64,000 bases of DNA from Corylus avellana (taxonomy: Eukaryota > Streptophyta > Magnoliopsida > Fagales > Betulaceae), in assembly GCF_901000735.1 (NCBI RefSeq), contig NC_081545.1, positions 5,571,540 through 5,635,539 of the forward strand, read 5' to 3'. The position numbers and the translations under genes were made by a program. Below, in pieces: positions 21,222-32,454 of the stretch. Under the pieces are notes generated by a model. It made no database searches. It was given only the letters and a program-made list of their open reading frames with translations, and was not told the origin of the DNA. Each line of letters starts with the position of its first letter. Positions within the stretch are counted from its first letter, which is position 1.

Positions 21222-21445
21222 GCTGAGAAGAATGAGCTTCGTGATGAGAAGCAGAGGCTCAAGGCTGGCAAAGAGAAGTTGGAGGAGCAAGTGAAAGCAA
21301 TGAGTGCTCAACCAGACTCCCTGCCTCATCCCTCTGCAGTGTTGGGTACATTTTCTGCTCAAGCTGATACCTTTCATAGGTTGTCCCAACATGGCAATTC
21401 ATGGCACCTGCTGTAGTTGACACATCACAGGATCATGTATTACGC
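21222..21445 (+). pseudogene. ILR3: ILR3/bHLH105-like C-terminal exon, copy 1
   Basis: After the acceptor TTCTTGTGCAG the exon reads AEKNELRDEKQRLKAGKEKL then EEQVKAMSAQPDSLPHPSAV, the coiled region just after the helix-loop-helix of group IVc bHLH factors (ILR3/bHLH105, bHLH115). These factors activate the iron-deficiency response. A deletion then shifts the frame; the end, VVDTSQDHVLR, is only readable in another frame, and the final PPVA is replaced. The DNA-binding exon is absent. It is a pseudogene, matched at 48969 and 53840. Confidence 0.87.
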
Positions 21446-22600
21446 AATTCAGGTATAGTGACTAGAACTTGTTGTGGTATAGTGACTAGAACTTCTTGTA
21501 TTTTCATGTATTACGCACCTGCTGTAGGTGCCATGAATTTCTCCTGTTATATTTTCTCCTGTTGGACAGTATAGTGACTAGAACTTTTTGTGGGTTTCTG
21601 CTCATCTTGTGTACAATAAAATCAGCAAATGCTTTGAAATTTAAGTTGTTGAACGGAAGTGGGTACATGTCTTTAACAAATGCTTTTGATCATCATCTCT
21701 GAATTAGTGGCAACCTTTGCTGTTGTTGAGCTTTTTGAGAGTGAGGTTATTAGTCAAATATAGGAGGTAGAGCTAGAGATAAAAGGCAATTTTTTTTTTC
21801 TCTATTATGGTTAAAATTATGATGGCTGCTATAGTATACGCTTTAAGATGCCGAAAAATGCCAATGCTATTCCTTCTTCCTCATTCACTTTTGAGGGTTT
21901 TAATATTTGGAAGAGCTTCTGATTTCATGTGCAGAACCAAAAGCACTATTTATGATTTGGAGCCAAGTCGAAACTTCTTCACTCTGCAACAATTCATTAA
22001 GTTGAGAAGCTGGGAATTAGATATTGTTACTTTCGTCAGTACAGTTGTTCATTCCACATTTGATTTCGTCACAACTAGTGCTTGATTTCTTAGTCCAAAC
22101 TACTCCAAGAATACGATGTCTCTGCTGCTTTGTTGATCTTTCCAAAGGTATATGGATATTGCAGTTGGAAAACCAAATTTGGCAACTATGGTGCTCTTGG
22201 AATAGCATCTTAAGCATTGGGCTTGTAATGATCTTCTGAAAGATCATAAGGATTTGAAAGTTGAAGTGGTAGGATGCTTGACAGGGGGAGGATCTTGAGG
22301 TTTATCATTCTGTATTCATCATCTTTCTTTCAAGTTTTGGTCTATGGTTTCCATTCCTCTCTGCCCCATGCCCCCATGGTTCTACTTCCTCTTGGAACTT
22401 GGCTCGAGATTGTGCTTTTTCTACTCAACTTGCTCCCTGATTGAAATTGTCTTCATTTGGCAACAGAGGCCCAGAGAGCTCTAAAGGGAAGCTATTTTTC
22501 CCCCCTAAAGGAAACCTTGGGGCAGAGCCAGAGCTTGAAAGGAGTGCCCCCCTCAAGAGTCGTTTGGGTAATCATTCTGATTTCTGTATTTTAAACCCCA
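21446..22600 (+). repeat. ILR3-like 3' flank and rearranged duplicated spacer
   Basis: The sequence repeats 49208-49510 ('agtgactagaacttcttgtg', 'ctcatcttgtgtacaat'), here with a small internal duplication and an inverted-looking bit 'gcacctgctgtaggtgc' at 21517-21533. From 21807 it repeats 50995-51310 ('gaagagcttctgatttcatgtgcag'). A phrase at 22340-22560 recurs at 58850-59000. No gene is supported. Confidence 0.55.
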
Positions 22601-24180
22601 ATTTTGATATTTTAGTTTAGACATGCACAATTTTAGATATGGAATATGTGTATTTGGTTGGATTTGGTTGCTGAGAAAAGTTTGGAGAAGAAAATAAAAG
22701 ATTTTATAATGCAAAATGTCTTTAACATCTTGTCATTTGGAATAAAAAACTACAACGAATGCTCACTTGAGATGATGAGCTCATTTCTTGCAAGTGAAAA
22801 CAACATCTTACTTAACCTCAGTTTACAAATTAATCAAATACCATCTAACTACTCTTTATTGTTACCCTTTGTCTCAAGTATATTGATTTAATGATATCTG
22901 ATTATGCATGTGAAGCGAAAGGAGCTTTGAATGCTAAAACTGATAGTGATTTTTAGATATGTGAATTCTAAACTTTTCACTTAACAAATAGAAACCTACA
23001 GTTGCATGTAATGATTTTTGTTATCCTTATAAATAATTGGTCTATATCCTGGATATTTAACTAGGGTCTTAGTTATTGTATTACCTGATTAATTTTAAGA
23101 TCCCAAAACTCTCACCCTGTTCTGAGAAGCAGGGTATACGTGTTACTTAAAAACGTATGTCCACTTGTCAGGTTTACACTCAGAAATGCTAAAGGATCTA
23201 GATGGGACATATTTCCAGCTTATGTGCTTGCAAGAATTATGGAGTTAAAACAGGCTGCAGACTGATGGATACACGAGGTTGGGTTGAGACGGGAATGGGA
23301 TTTGTGTGGCTCCTTTCGAGTAGGAGAGACCACAATAACTCATTTTGGGTAAGAGAGGCCACAAAACTCCACTGAGGATGGGATGATAGCACAAAATTCA
23401 CAAATAAGTTTTCTGCTTTTCATTAATCACAACTAGTCTTTATATAGATACAATAAGATGATTCATGAATTGACAAGACTCCTAATTAATCATGATCCTA
23501 ATTTTAAATAACATAATCCTAATTTGAAATGACCGAATCCTAATGACTCCAATTCAAGTCTTAAACCTTAAACCTATCTAATACTAATCTTATCTCTATC
23601 ACAGACTGAACATAATCACAGATTACTAATCTTGCAAGTGAGTCATGTCATATTAAGTGTATTATCCATAATTTGGAAATCATCTGCAGTTGGAAATAAC
23701 AGCCATATATGACTCATTCTCGTCTCATTTGGTTTATCCATAGGACTTACTGGAGTTGATATTTCAATGGAAGAACTAGAATCCCCTCCACTAGCCACAA
23801 AAACAAAAAAATATCTCTTGAGGTTCCAATCTGCCTCCTTGGCAAGCTTAACAAGCGAGGGGTTTTAGTGGTCATACTTGGAGCCATAGCTTCAATCATA
23901 CTTTCCATTGTAGCCAAAACAATTTATGAACAACCACAACAACTGAAACAGGATTCGAAGCCTTGGGTTTTAGTGTTTATGGTCCTTGGTCTCCCACTTC
24001 CCCCTCCCTTCGGCTAATTACTTACCAAAAAAAAAAAAAACATGAAGAAATTGATCAACTGTATCAAGTCAACGTGTTTCTTTTAAAAGGCGGTTCCAGT
24101 GTCTTCCAAAACATGATTTAAGTTAGTTTTTTCAGTCAAGATTATCCACGGACATAAAAATTATGATAATTGCAGGCAAT
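22601..24180. other. Non-coding intergenic DNA
   Basis: No recognisable coding region. A TATA-like 'tttatatagatac' around 23440 inside a promoter-like block (23270-23480) resembles an LTR, but no paired end was found. An A14 run at 24027-24040 may be the tail of an old retroposon. Confidence 0.45.
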
Positions 24181-25080
24181 TGATAAGTGTTAGTTTTTAT
24201 TTTGGCTAAATTCAGTGATCTAAACATGTGTTGTAATTGCTTTATAAACAGGTTTTGTTGCGTTCGAACAAGTCTGCTTCTATGTAGACAATGAAGCATT
24301 CCAATATGTCTCGTTCTAATGGGCATTCCATGGGCATTCGAAGGAAGACTTCCAAAGAGGTTCATTCCAAGTGGCGTTCCAAGTAGCTTCAAACGCTTTG
24401 TTCTATTCATCATTCCAATATCTGTTTGAACGAGCGAAAACCCTAGGACCTCGTTCCAAAGACCATTTAGACAGAATCCCGAATTTCATAATATTCTTGA
24501 TTCAGATCTCTTTCTTGCTGCTCAAGTCTCTCAATTAAGTCTATTTAAAGATATATTTTGTAAGTTATTTGTAAGAACTTTAGGTTATAGAACCTTGTGC
24601 TGGGAGTGATTAGAAATTGTGTTTGTAGCCATCATGCTATTTTATTTCTCCTAGAGTAAAGTTGTGCATCACACAAGTCCATGTATCTTGTGAAGCCTGA
24701 AGCCTACCGGAGTTTCGATATATAAAAGATCAAGTAGAAGAAATTTCTAGATGTTTTGAGGAACTACTATGGTAGTTAAATTAGTGGGTTGCTTATCTAA
24801 AGCAAGAGAGTATCAAGTACAAAGATTTTGTAAAAGTGAACTTCTTGTAGCTCTATTTCTTCTATAGTTGATTGATTTTCTGGGTTGGCCGTCCCGAAAT
24901 GGTTTTACTTTTAAAGAGTTATTTAAAAGGTTTTCATTTCGTCACCAAATTGTATTTATATTTGGTGATTGTTTGTGTGGTTTATTATTTTTAAATTCCG
25001 CATAAATTGGTAAACACCTATATATTCAACCCCCTTTCTAAATGTGTTTGGAGTCCGGGTTAGTATTTTCAAAGAGGAAC
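24180..25080 (+). mobile_element. LTR-retrotransposon remnant (Copia SIRE/Maximus-like LTR)
   Basis: The stretch ends with 'attggtaaacacctatatattcaaccccctttctaaatgtg', a phrase typical of SIRE/Maximus-type Copia LTR ends. The preceding 800 bp has the matching unstructured, promoter-like composition. Ends and target duplication could not be fixed, and no gag or pol is present. Confidence 0.4.
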
Positions 25081-26100
25081 CAAGCCAAGTTGGTAATGAT
25101 ATTGTTGAGAGTATATGACAGTTGCTTCTTGTTGTAATGAAGAGAAGGTGAAGCAACTATTCAGCAAACGTGGTGTTTTCCGTACGTGCAAACAGTTTAT
25201 ATGCAGGAGCTCAACTTCTTGAGGACTGCAAAACAGCAGTACTCTCATATGTTTGTCGAGTAAATATCCTTTTCAAATTTGTCTATCGTTCTTCCAATAG
25301 TTTTTGTAACTTTCAAGAAGTTTGAGATTCATTCACACCAAATAATTCAATAACTTTTCAAAATTATGTGTGTTTTGCAGGTTTTGGCAACAATGGCAAT
25401 TTCTCAATCAGGTCCCGTGGCTTGTGATTCTAGCAAAAGCCAAAGCTGCCTCTGCTTCCATTTCTTTGCCATATAGATTCAAAGTTAAACAGAGACCTCA
25501 AATGATGAGCTTCATCATGTAAGCTATAGATTATGCATCTACGGTTGCCGTGGCCCGTTAACTATCCAGAATCAAAAACACAGATTTAATGATCACCACG
25601 GCTAGAATTTGAGTTATTTCTGAGAAAGGAAAGGTTGATGCGTTTTTTGATTGGCATCAATGATGGATACTATGTCACCATATGAGTTTTTCAACTTCAT
25701 GAGCTACTTGTATTATCTTTTCACGTTATCCAAAATCTTTTTGTTTTCTCTTTTCCGGAAAGCAAGAAGAAATTGAGATGTTTATAGGTGCACTATTGAC
25801 GTATGTGAAGTCCACAAATCTAATGATTGATTTGTAATATAAGATGAGCCAAATATGAGGAAAATATAAATAAGAAATGATTGGTATCTATTTTTTTTCA
25901 TATTTTGTCCATCTCATCTTACAAAACATGTTTTATGTAAATTAAGAAAAATGTACTTTAATGCGTGAGAGATATTTAAAAGGTCTTCATGTAAAAAACT
26001 ATTAATGATCTGGCACATTTTCCTTTCTACATCATGCATGCATATGTGAGATAGTAGAGAGAATGGTTGCAACTTTAAAGATGAATAACTGTTCAAATAA
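25081..26100. other. Non-coding intergenic DNA
   Basis: A short exon-like piece follows an acceptor at about 25380 (MAISQSGPVACDSSKSQS), but it stops after about 30 codons and I do not recognise it. Otherwise no gene is visible. Confidence 0.45.
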
Positions 26101-26120
26101 AAACTGTTCAAATAAATTTT

Positions 26121-26408
26121 GATTTATTTAAATATCTGTTTAGGCTGCATAAAGATGAATATCTGTTATGCAGCCTAAACCGCTTTATGCAGCTCAATTC
26201 TTGGCTTTTGTTCAAGGAAGAGAGGACCGGAAAATTATTGACACTCTGTGGTCAATAACATACCCATTTCCTGATTTGGTGTTTGGTTTTTCCATTCTCA
26301 TTAGCTCTACTTATTTCGATTTGGGTTTGCTGTTGTTCCCCAACCTTGGAACTTTTGTGTTCTTGTAACTGTTCTGTTTTTAATGGATTGTATTTACAAA
26401 AAAAAAAA
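26121..26408 (+). mobile_element. 5'-truncated retroposon with poly(A) and 18-bp target duplication
   Basis: A 288-bp insert ends in an A run and is flanked by a perfect 18-bp direct repeat ACTGTTCAAATAAATTTT (26103-26120 and 26409-26426). This is the signature of target-primed reverse transcription. Its 3' part ('ttctgtttttaatggattgta') resembles the end of plant L1-type LINEs. A 66-codon open frame inside (starting MQPKPLYAAQ) is not recognised. It is a truncated LINE or another retrocopied transcript. Confidence 0.8.
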
Positions 26409-26426
26409 ACTGTTCAAATAAATTTT

Positions 26427-27740
26427 CAAAAATTTAATGCTATCTAGATAAAGAAATAGGTTGCATCTATAAAATTAGTGTTAATGAAAAAAAATAAAAA
26501 TATATAAAAAAATTAGAAGATATAAAATTACAAAATAGATGCAAAAGCTTAAGTTGCTTCGAGAACAAACCTGAAAAAAGTAATGAATCAAACGGAAGTA
26601 CTAAAAATAAGATGAAACAATCCATGATTCGATCAGCCAGCAAGAATAAAGAAAAAGGGAACTATGACTTCGGGTCCGTTTGGATTGCGGTTTCAATAAG
26701 TGTAATTTTAAGATTTGTGTTTATGAAATCGCTATTTTTTAAAATTGTAAAAGCGTTTAGTAAAACATATTAAAAGGTATTTTTTTTTATCAAATATTTG
26801 TTATGCGAAATCGTGATTTTGGTTTAAATTTCCATTTTTCAAATAAGTATCCCCTAATCTACTTATAGAAATCCCTTTTTTTTTTTCTTTTTTTTTTTTT
26901 AAATTGAGTGTTTTTTAAATCGCAAGATATCTTTTTATTGTCCTGAAAAATCTAAAAAAAATAATATGTATTTTGACATCTGGAACCATCCATCCTCAAT
27001 TGGGAGAACCCTCTATTTTTTCTTGGAATCCAATCCAAACCATCAGCGTTTATGGTTGATGATCATTTCCTTCATCCACCAATTAATGTAATTCCTCTGT
27101 AAAACCTGTGACCCTTTGATGGTGAGACTAGGTTCGATGTCATTAGTGCTTGTATGGTGCCTTGGATCTTGTCTACATTACTTGCGTTGTGTTTTCAAGT
27201 CCTTCTCATCAATTTCTCTCATACAATTATTTTTATTTTTTTATAAAAAAAAAAAATTAAAAAAAAAAAACGTCAACCATTGGATGGTTAAAACTCACAC
27301 CTTCACTTATGTGGGTGTACAAATCCAATGACTAATTTTTTAAAAAATTATATAGGATAATGACAAAAGAAGAACATACAGCAATTCCCAGTATCAAATT
27401 CTTCTAACATAACATAACAGGCTGCAGTTTTCAGACACTTTGGCTGCACCTTTGTGATATTGTTAGCACAAAGGCTGCTGTTATCAAGTTCAATCTCTCT
27501 ATTTATAACAATATTTTTCACTAAGATGAATTATTGACCCAAGATTTTAGAGTTTAAGAGGGAATTAATTGAATTAATTGGTGGATGAAAGCAATGATCA
27601 TCTGCCATGAACGCCAATGGTAGGGATTGATCCAAGAAGAAAGCATATCTTATTCTAAACCTTGTGAATAGTTTAGTTTATGGTGTGACACTTTCATTAA
27701 TCTTATTCCAACTATTTAGATTAATATGATTTTGATTGTC
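26427..27740. other. Non-coding intergenic DNA
   Basis: A+T-rich. It contains 'gggtccgtttggattgcggtt' at 26665, a phrase common at the ends of plant TIR elements, but the partner end is not clear. No gene is seen. Confidence 0.45.
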
Positions 27741-27744
27741 ATAG

Positions 27745-28290
27745 ATAAAATTTTTAATGTCAATATTTATTTGCAGGAAAGCTATGTAACAGATAGTTTA
27801 TAAGTTGGGCTGCACATTTGTTAATCAGTTGGGCTTGAGTTGTTAGTTAGTTGGGCTAGACAGTTGTTAATCAGTTGGGCTTGATAGCTGGAATCAATTG
27901 AGCTTGACAGCGTGAACTTGATAAATGGTATATAAACCAAAAGTCAGTAGGAGTCCATTATCAAAGAGCTTGTACCTTCTGGAATATGTAGTTTGTAGTT
28001 CTTGATAGCTTGTAGTTGATATTTTAGCCTAGTCTTGTAAAAGGAGTATGATCAAACTCGAATTGATCCTTATCTATAATTCGTTCTGTTCAATTCCATT
28101 TTCAATCCATTATTTTACATATCATTCAATCATCCATCCTTAATCCATACAGAAATTTCCAAATCAATAACAGGTGTTTTACAAGCTATTGCTGAAATAT
28201 TGTGCATGCAGAAAAATCAGCCTTTTGGGCTAGTTTGCTCCATTCCTTCCTATGGTGGATTATCCATAGCAGAGTGGTACAAATTTTTGA
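27745..28290 (+). pseudogene. BTSL: BTSL CHY-zinc-finger exon, piece 4 (split by a solo LTR)
   Basis: After 'tttatttgcag' the CHY exon starts GAAAGCTA, is cut by a solo LTR, and resumes at 28184 to read ILCMQKNQPFGLVCSIPSYG then GLSIAEWYKFLMI. One zinc-ligand Cys has become Tyr and a CLKI segment is deleted relative to piece 6. The sequence then runs into a repeat containing 'aataccatgtta'. Only this exon remains. Confidence 0.78.
27785..28183 (+). mobile_element. Solo LTR (399 bp) in BTSL piece 4
   Basis: It starts TGTAACAGATAG and ends GGTGTTTTACA, flanked by a perfect 5-bp duplication AGCTA (27780-27784 and 28184-28188). Other BTSL copies read GAAAGCTACGGCTGAAATATT without the insert (for example 9829). 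A TATA-like 'tggtatataaacc' lies near 27927. No internal domain is present, so it is a solo LTR, probably Copia type. Confidence 0.88.
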
Positions 28291-28299
28291 TGATTTTGG

Positions 28300-28651
28300 C
28301 TCTAATACCATGTTAAATTATTAGTTGTCCAAAAAACTTAAGTTTTTTGAATAATCGGTGATTTAACATAGTATCAGAGTCAAAGATCCTGAGATCGAAC
28401 CTTGACTACGTCAATTCACCTCTATTTAAATTAAATATTTCACATATTGAGCATTACCTATTTCAGGAAAGTTTGAGCTCATATGTGACGGAGAGTGATA
28501 AAGTAATAATTAAGGAATTAAAATTTACTTTTTCCTATCAACTTAAACTTTTGAAATAAATGGTAATCAATATGGTATCAAAACCAAATGTTTTGAGATC
28601 AAACATTGACTCGGTCAATTCATCCATATTTAAATTAAATATTCCACGTGT
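28300..28651 (+). repeat. Dispersed repeat with 'ggtatcaRaRYc' boxes (two tandem units)
   Basis: Two related units (around 28300-28480 and 28490-28651) carry a tRNA-like 'atagtatcagagtc ... gatcgaacc' pair of boxes. A third unit lies at 63215-63420. It could be a tRNA-derived SINE or a decayed TRIM LTR end; boundaries are unclear. Confidence 0.45.
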
Positions 28652-28684
28652 ACATTGCTTAAAATTGAACACACCCAAGTTTGG
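28652..28684 (+). repeat. ILR3-like 3' flank remnant, left half
   Basis: 'ttgcttaaaattgaacac' equals the stop codon and start of 3'UTR of ILR3 copy 2 (49199 onward). The coding part before it is lost. The right half continues at 29847. Confidence 0.65.
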
Positions 28685-29846
28685 TATTAAGCCATACAAG
28701 ACAAGGAGACAAAGTAACGGCTACACTATAACGGCTAGTAATAGTAAAATAACGGCTACTAATATTGAAATAAACGGCTAATAAAAGTTGGCCCAGCAGG
28801 AGCAGCAATGCAGCATCAACTGGAGCGCCTTTGCCGCTGCTCACTCGCACCCCAGCAAGTCAAGTTCTCTCTCTTCTGCTCTCTGTCTCTCTAGTTTGGT
28901 TAAGAGCAGAGACTATGATTCACTGCTAAAAGACAAGGAGAAGAAAAGAGGAAAAAAAAAAAAAACAAGAAAGGAGAAAAATAAATTAATGGAAGTGGGA
29001 GACATGCGTGAGTTATAGGAGAAAGGAGAGAAGTGAGTGGTTGTGGGGCTGCTGTGAATAAAATGGGAAAAAGAAAAAAATATATATAATAAGAATTAGG
29101 TGGGTTGGTCGGCAATGATATCGGGAAATAATGCGAGGAGAGAGAGATTAGCCGAAAAAAAAAAAAAAAAGATGCTGTCGTGGCCCGTGGGAGAAAAGAC
29201 AAGGAGACAAAGGGCGGTGGAGCTAGGCGTGGAAAAATTGAGAGAAGAAAAACAAAAGTGAGAAGTGATGGTGTCGGCAGAAAGAAAAGAGAGAAAAGAA
29301 AGGATAATAAGGAAAGTGGTATGCGTTTTTCCTAAACGTAAAAGACAAGGAGAAGAAAAAACGAAAGAAAAGAGAGGAAAAAAAAAAATGAAAAGCCATA
29401 TATCTCACTTTTGTTAGTTTGCCGTTAGTTATTTTTAACTGTCCTTGATACTTGCGTCGAAAGTTCTTTGTAAGATCTATATTACTGGTTGTCGGCTAAA
29501 ATTATCTTAGCTCTAATATATTTGAAGGCCAATGTTCAAAATTACGGGTTATCGGCTAAAATTGCCAAAATCGGAATTAAAGGATTAAAGGTCAAAGTAT
29601 TATGGGCTATTGGCTAAAATTGCCGGAGTTCGAATTGAATTTTTTGAAGGCCAAAATTCAAATACCGGCTATTGACTAAAATTGCCGAAGCCAAGTTAAA
29701 TTTGAAGGCTACAATTGTCAAGCAATTGAATTTTTGAAGGCCAAAGTTCAAATATGAGCTATCAGTTAAAATTGTAGTCCCTAATATTTTTCAGTGTTTC
29801 TTCCTCTCTCCCTCCTTACCTTCTCAATAATTAGTAAATTTCCATA
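28685..29846. mobile_element. 1.16-kb insertion with internal tandem repeats, family unknown
   Basis: The insert separates two halves of the ILR3 3' flank that are contiguous at about 49205-49240. TTTGGT occurs on both sides, as a possible 6-bp target duplication. The interior is purine-rich on the + strand (28920-29400), with 'aacggcta' repeats at the left (28715-28780) and about 60-bp degenerate tandem units (about 29488-29790, key word 'tcggctaaaattgcc'). No coding domain or recognised ends are visible. Minus-strand open frames here are composition artefacts. Confidence 0.55.
29488..29790 (+). repeat. Degenerate ~60-bp tandem repeat, 4-5 units
   Basis: Units start with 'ctatcggctaaaattgcc' and contain 'ttgaaggccaaagttcaaat'. 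Spacing is about 58-65 bp except one unit expanded to about 90 bp. Confidence 0.7.
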
Positions 29847-29910
29847 TTTGGTTCATTTTACTTGTAAGGCAAGTGTTTTTCTTTTATTATGTTTTTTTAT
29901 GTAATTATTT

Positions 29911-30363
29911 GAGGTAATTACCTTTTTTCACATCAACATACAACTATAATGCATTGACAATTTGGTCCCATAAATTGTTAAAATTACTGTCTGACTCTAT
30001 CAGACTACAATTTTCTTCCAAAAACTCCCATTCCGTCAATCAACCACGTTAGAAAACTTGAAATGACTCAAATACCCTAACTTTATATACAAAAATTACA
30101 TATAATACCCTTAAAATTAATTTTCTTCCAAAAAAAATTAATTTATATTTTTTGTTTTAATTTTTTATTTGGGAGTATTTATGTCTTTTAATGAGATTTA
30201 ACGTCTAAAAGAGAATATTCCGTCTAATTTAACGAGGTTGACCGATGGAATGAGGGTTTTTGGAATAAAGTAGAAGTCTGATAGGGTCGGACAGTAATTT
30301 TGATAGTTCATAGAGGCAAATTGACAATGCATTATAGGTGATAAGAGGAAAAGTAATTACTCC
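29911..30363. mobile_element. Non-autonomous TIR transposon (MULE-like)
   Basis: Long inverted ends: the left starts GAGGTAATTACC and the right ends GTAATTACTCC. Homology continues inward for more than 100 bp ('ataatgcattgacaatttg' pairs with 'caaattgacaatgcattat'). It is flanked by a 9-bp direct repeat with two mismatches (TAATTATTT, 29902-29910; TAATTGTAT, 30364-30372). The paralogous flank at about 49262-49300 lacks it. There is no transposase. Confidence 0.78.
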
Positions 30364-30372
30364 TAATTGTAT

Positions 30373-31437
30373 TCAACTGCTTCAGTGTTTGTATCTTAGG
30401 GTCCGAGAGGTAAATAGGTGCAACATCTATGTATAGACAGTATAGTGAATTAGTGATGACTAGAACTTGTTCTGGATTTCTGCTCATCTTGTGTACAATT
30501 AAATAAGCATTTATGATGGCTACTATAGTATATGCTTTATTACTTCGAGAAATGTTACATTGTTTCAACAAATAGGAATTCCAGGTACATTGATTATATA
30601 ACGATCCACCTCGAAAACTTGCTTGGATGACAAACGTGGCCAATGTCATAATGGCATAATCTCAACAGATTCGATTATTGCAGTGCATATGGGTGGCTCG
30701 GGAGAGGGTTGTGTTGTGAGTTTGATAGAATATTTTTCTCTTCATTTTTTGGGTTAATCTTGAGCTTTTGGGTATTAATTTTTGGATATTATTTCCTTTT
30801 GCTTTTGGTTGATTTTGGGTGGGTGACCGAATGGGCAGTGCTTTGTTTTATTTGGGTTGCCTTGGAGTTTTATATATTTATATAATTAAAGAAATTCGTC
30901 CATCTTAACTTAAAAACAAAAAAAACAAAACAAAAAAAAGAGTTAAAAAATTCAAAATTGGTTTGCTTTTTGTTAATTGGTTTCAAATTCGCGAGTGTCC
31001 AAAAAGCTCCAAACTTCCGAGAGCCAACTTTTAAACGTGCAAATAATTTTTCGTATTTAAATTTCAACACAGCCGTTTGATGGGCACAATATATATAGTG
31101 TATATTTTATATGCTTAATTCATACTTTATTAGAATTATTTTATATTTTATTTAGTATTATTATGTTGATTTTTATATTTTGTAGGTATTTCAGGAGTTT
31201 GGCTACAACTCTGCAATTTCTGTTTAACATTTGCTATGAGAGCAAGCCAAGCTAAGCAAAGCAAAGCAAAGCCAAGACAAGTTAAAGACAAATAAAGGAA
31301 TCGCCGTGAAAAAATAAAGAAATGAAAAGTGGATGGAAAGAGTAAGTAACGGGAAATCAGGATAAAGACAATGAGAGAGAAGGAAGGAGAAGTGAATAAT
31401 AAATGGAGAAAAGAAGCTAGCGTTGATTAATGGGGAT
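30373..31437 (+). other. Duplicated non-coding flank
   Basis: 30373-30480 continues the ILR3-type 3' flank ('aggtgcaacatctatg'). 30590-30690 matches 56525-56610 and 61640-61720 ('aacttgcttggatgac'). The remainder shows nothing recognisable apart from 'agccaagctaagcaaagc' reiterations at 31248-31280. Confidence 0.5.
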
Positions 31438-31609
31438 GCGGTAGTTTTGAATATTGGAGTTTTAATTTTGATTATGAAAGCTTTAATTATTTGAGAAAAT
31501 TGAGTGGACTTTCATATATCAATCTAAATTGTTATATTTGAGATGGTATAAAGATATTTTCTTTCCAAAAAGAGAAATGATAATAGGCACCATATATAGG
31601 TTTTAATTA

Positions 31610-32454
31610 GGGAAAACTTCACTTTATACCCTGAACTATCACACTTTTTGACATATTCCCTTGAACTTCAAAACCTTTCACTTTGCCTTCCTGAACTTTC
31701 AATTTCTATCACTTTGTCCCCCTTTGTTAGTTTTCACCGTTAAATTTAAACGGTTCGTATTTTTATGCCTATTATGCCCTCACTCAGTCCACTTGAAATT
31801 TTGAAAACACCCCCAAACTATAGCACCTACCCTCAGTCCAAAACGACATTGTTTTGGGCATTCATTTTTTTTTTAAAATAAATTTTTTCTTTTTTTTTTT
31901 TAAAAAAAAAAAAAAGAGAGAAGAAAATCGGGGTGGCTGGCCCATGGCCGGTCTAGTGGTGGATGAACCACCCCCATGGCCGAGGGAGTGGTCCGGCCAC
32001 CCCCAAAAGGCCAAAAAAGAAAAAAAAAATTGCGAAAATGGGTTTTGGGCCGTAGGGGGTGGCCAGACCACCCCCAAAGGCTTGGGGGTAGTTCGGCCAC
32101 CCCCTACGGCCAGTATGGAGGTAGACGAACCACTCCCATGGCCAAGAGGGTGGTCACACTTTCTTCAATTTTTTTTTTTTTTTTTAAATAAAAATAAAAA
32201 ATAAAATAATGCCCAAAACGATGTCGTTTTGGGCTAAGGGTGGGTGATGTAGTTTTAGCCTAAAACAGTGTAGTTTTGGGGTGAGGGTATAATGGGTATA
32301 AAAATCAAACGAATTTGATTTTAGCGTTGAAAACTAATAGAGGGGGGCAAAGTGAGAGTTTTTAAAAGTTCAGGAGGACAAAGTAAGAGAGTTTGAAGTT
32401 CAAGGGGGTAAGTCAAAAATGCTGATAGTTTAGGTGGCAAAGTGAAGTTTCCCC
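31610..32454. mobile_element. MULE-like non-autonomous transposon with long TIRs
   Basis: The 845-bp insert begins GGGAAAACTTCACTTT and ends AAAGTGAAGTTTCCCC. The inverted repeats extend about 250 bp, with imperfections. It is flanked by a perfect 9-bp duplication TTTTAATTA (31601-31609 and 32455-32463), the size made by Mutator-like transposases. The matching place at about 37321-37345 is empty. The core (31930-32160) is G+C-rich with reiterated 'ggccaccccc' words and holds apparent open frames that are compositional. There is no transposase. Confidence 0.9.

Noticed and set aside
28900..29408. Minus-strand open frames rich in Phe, Leu and Ser
   Set aside because: They are the complement of a purine-rich tract; no start context, domain or conservation.
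31854..32204. 116-codon open frame plus overlapping frames on both strands
   Set aside because: They lie in the G+C-rich core of the MULE-like element, with open frames in several phases and both strands; compositional artefact.
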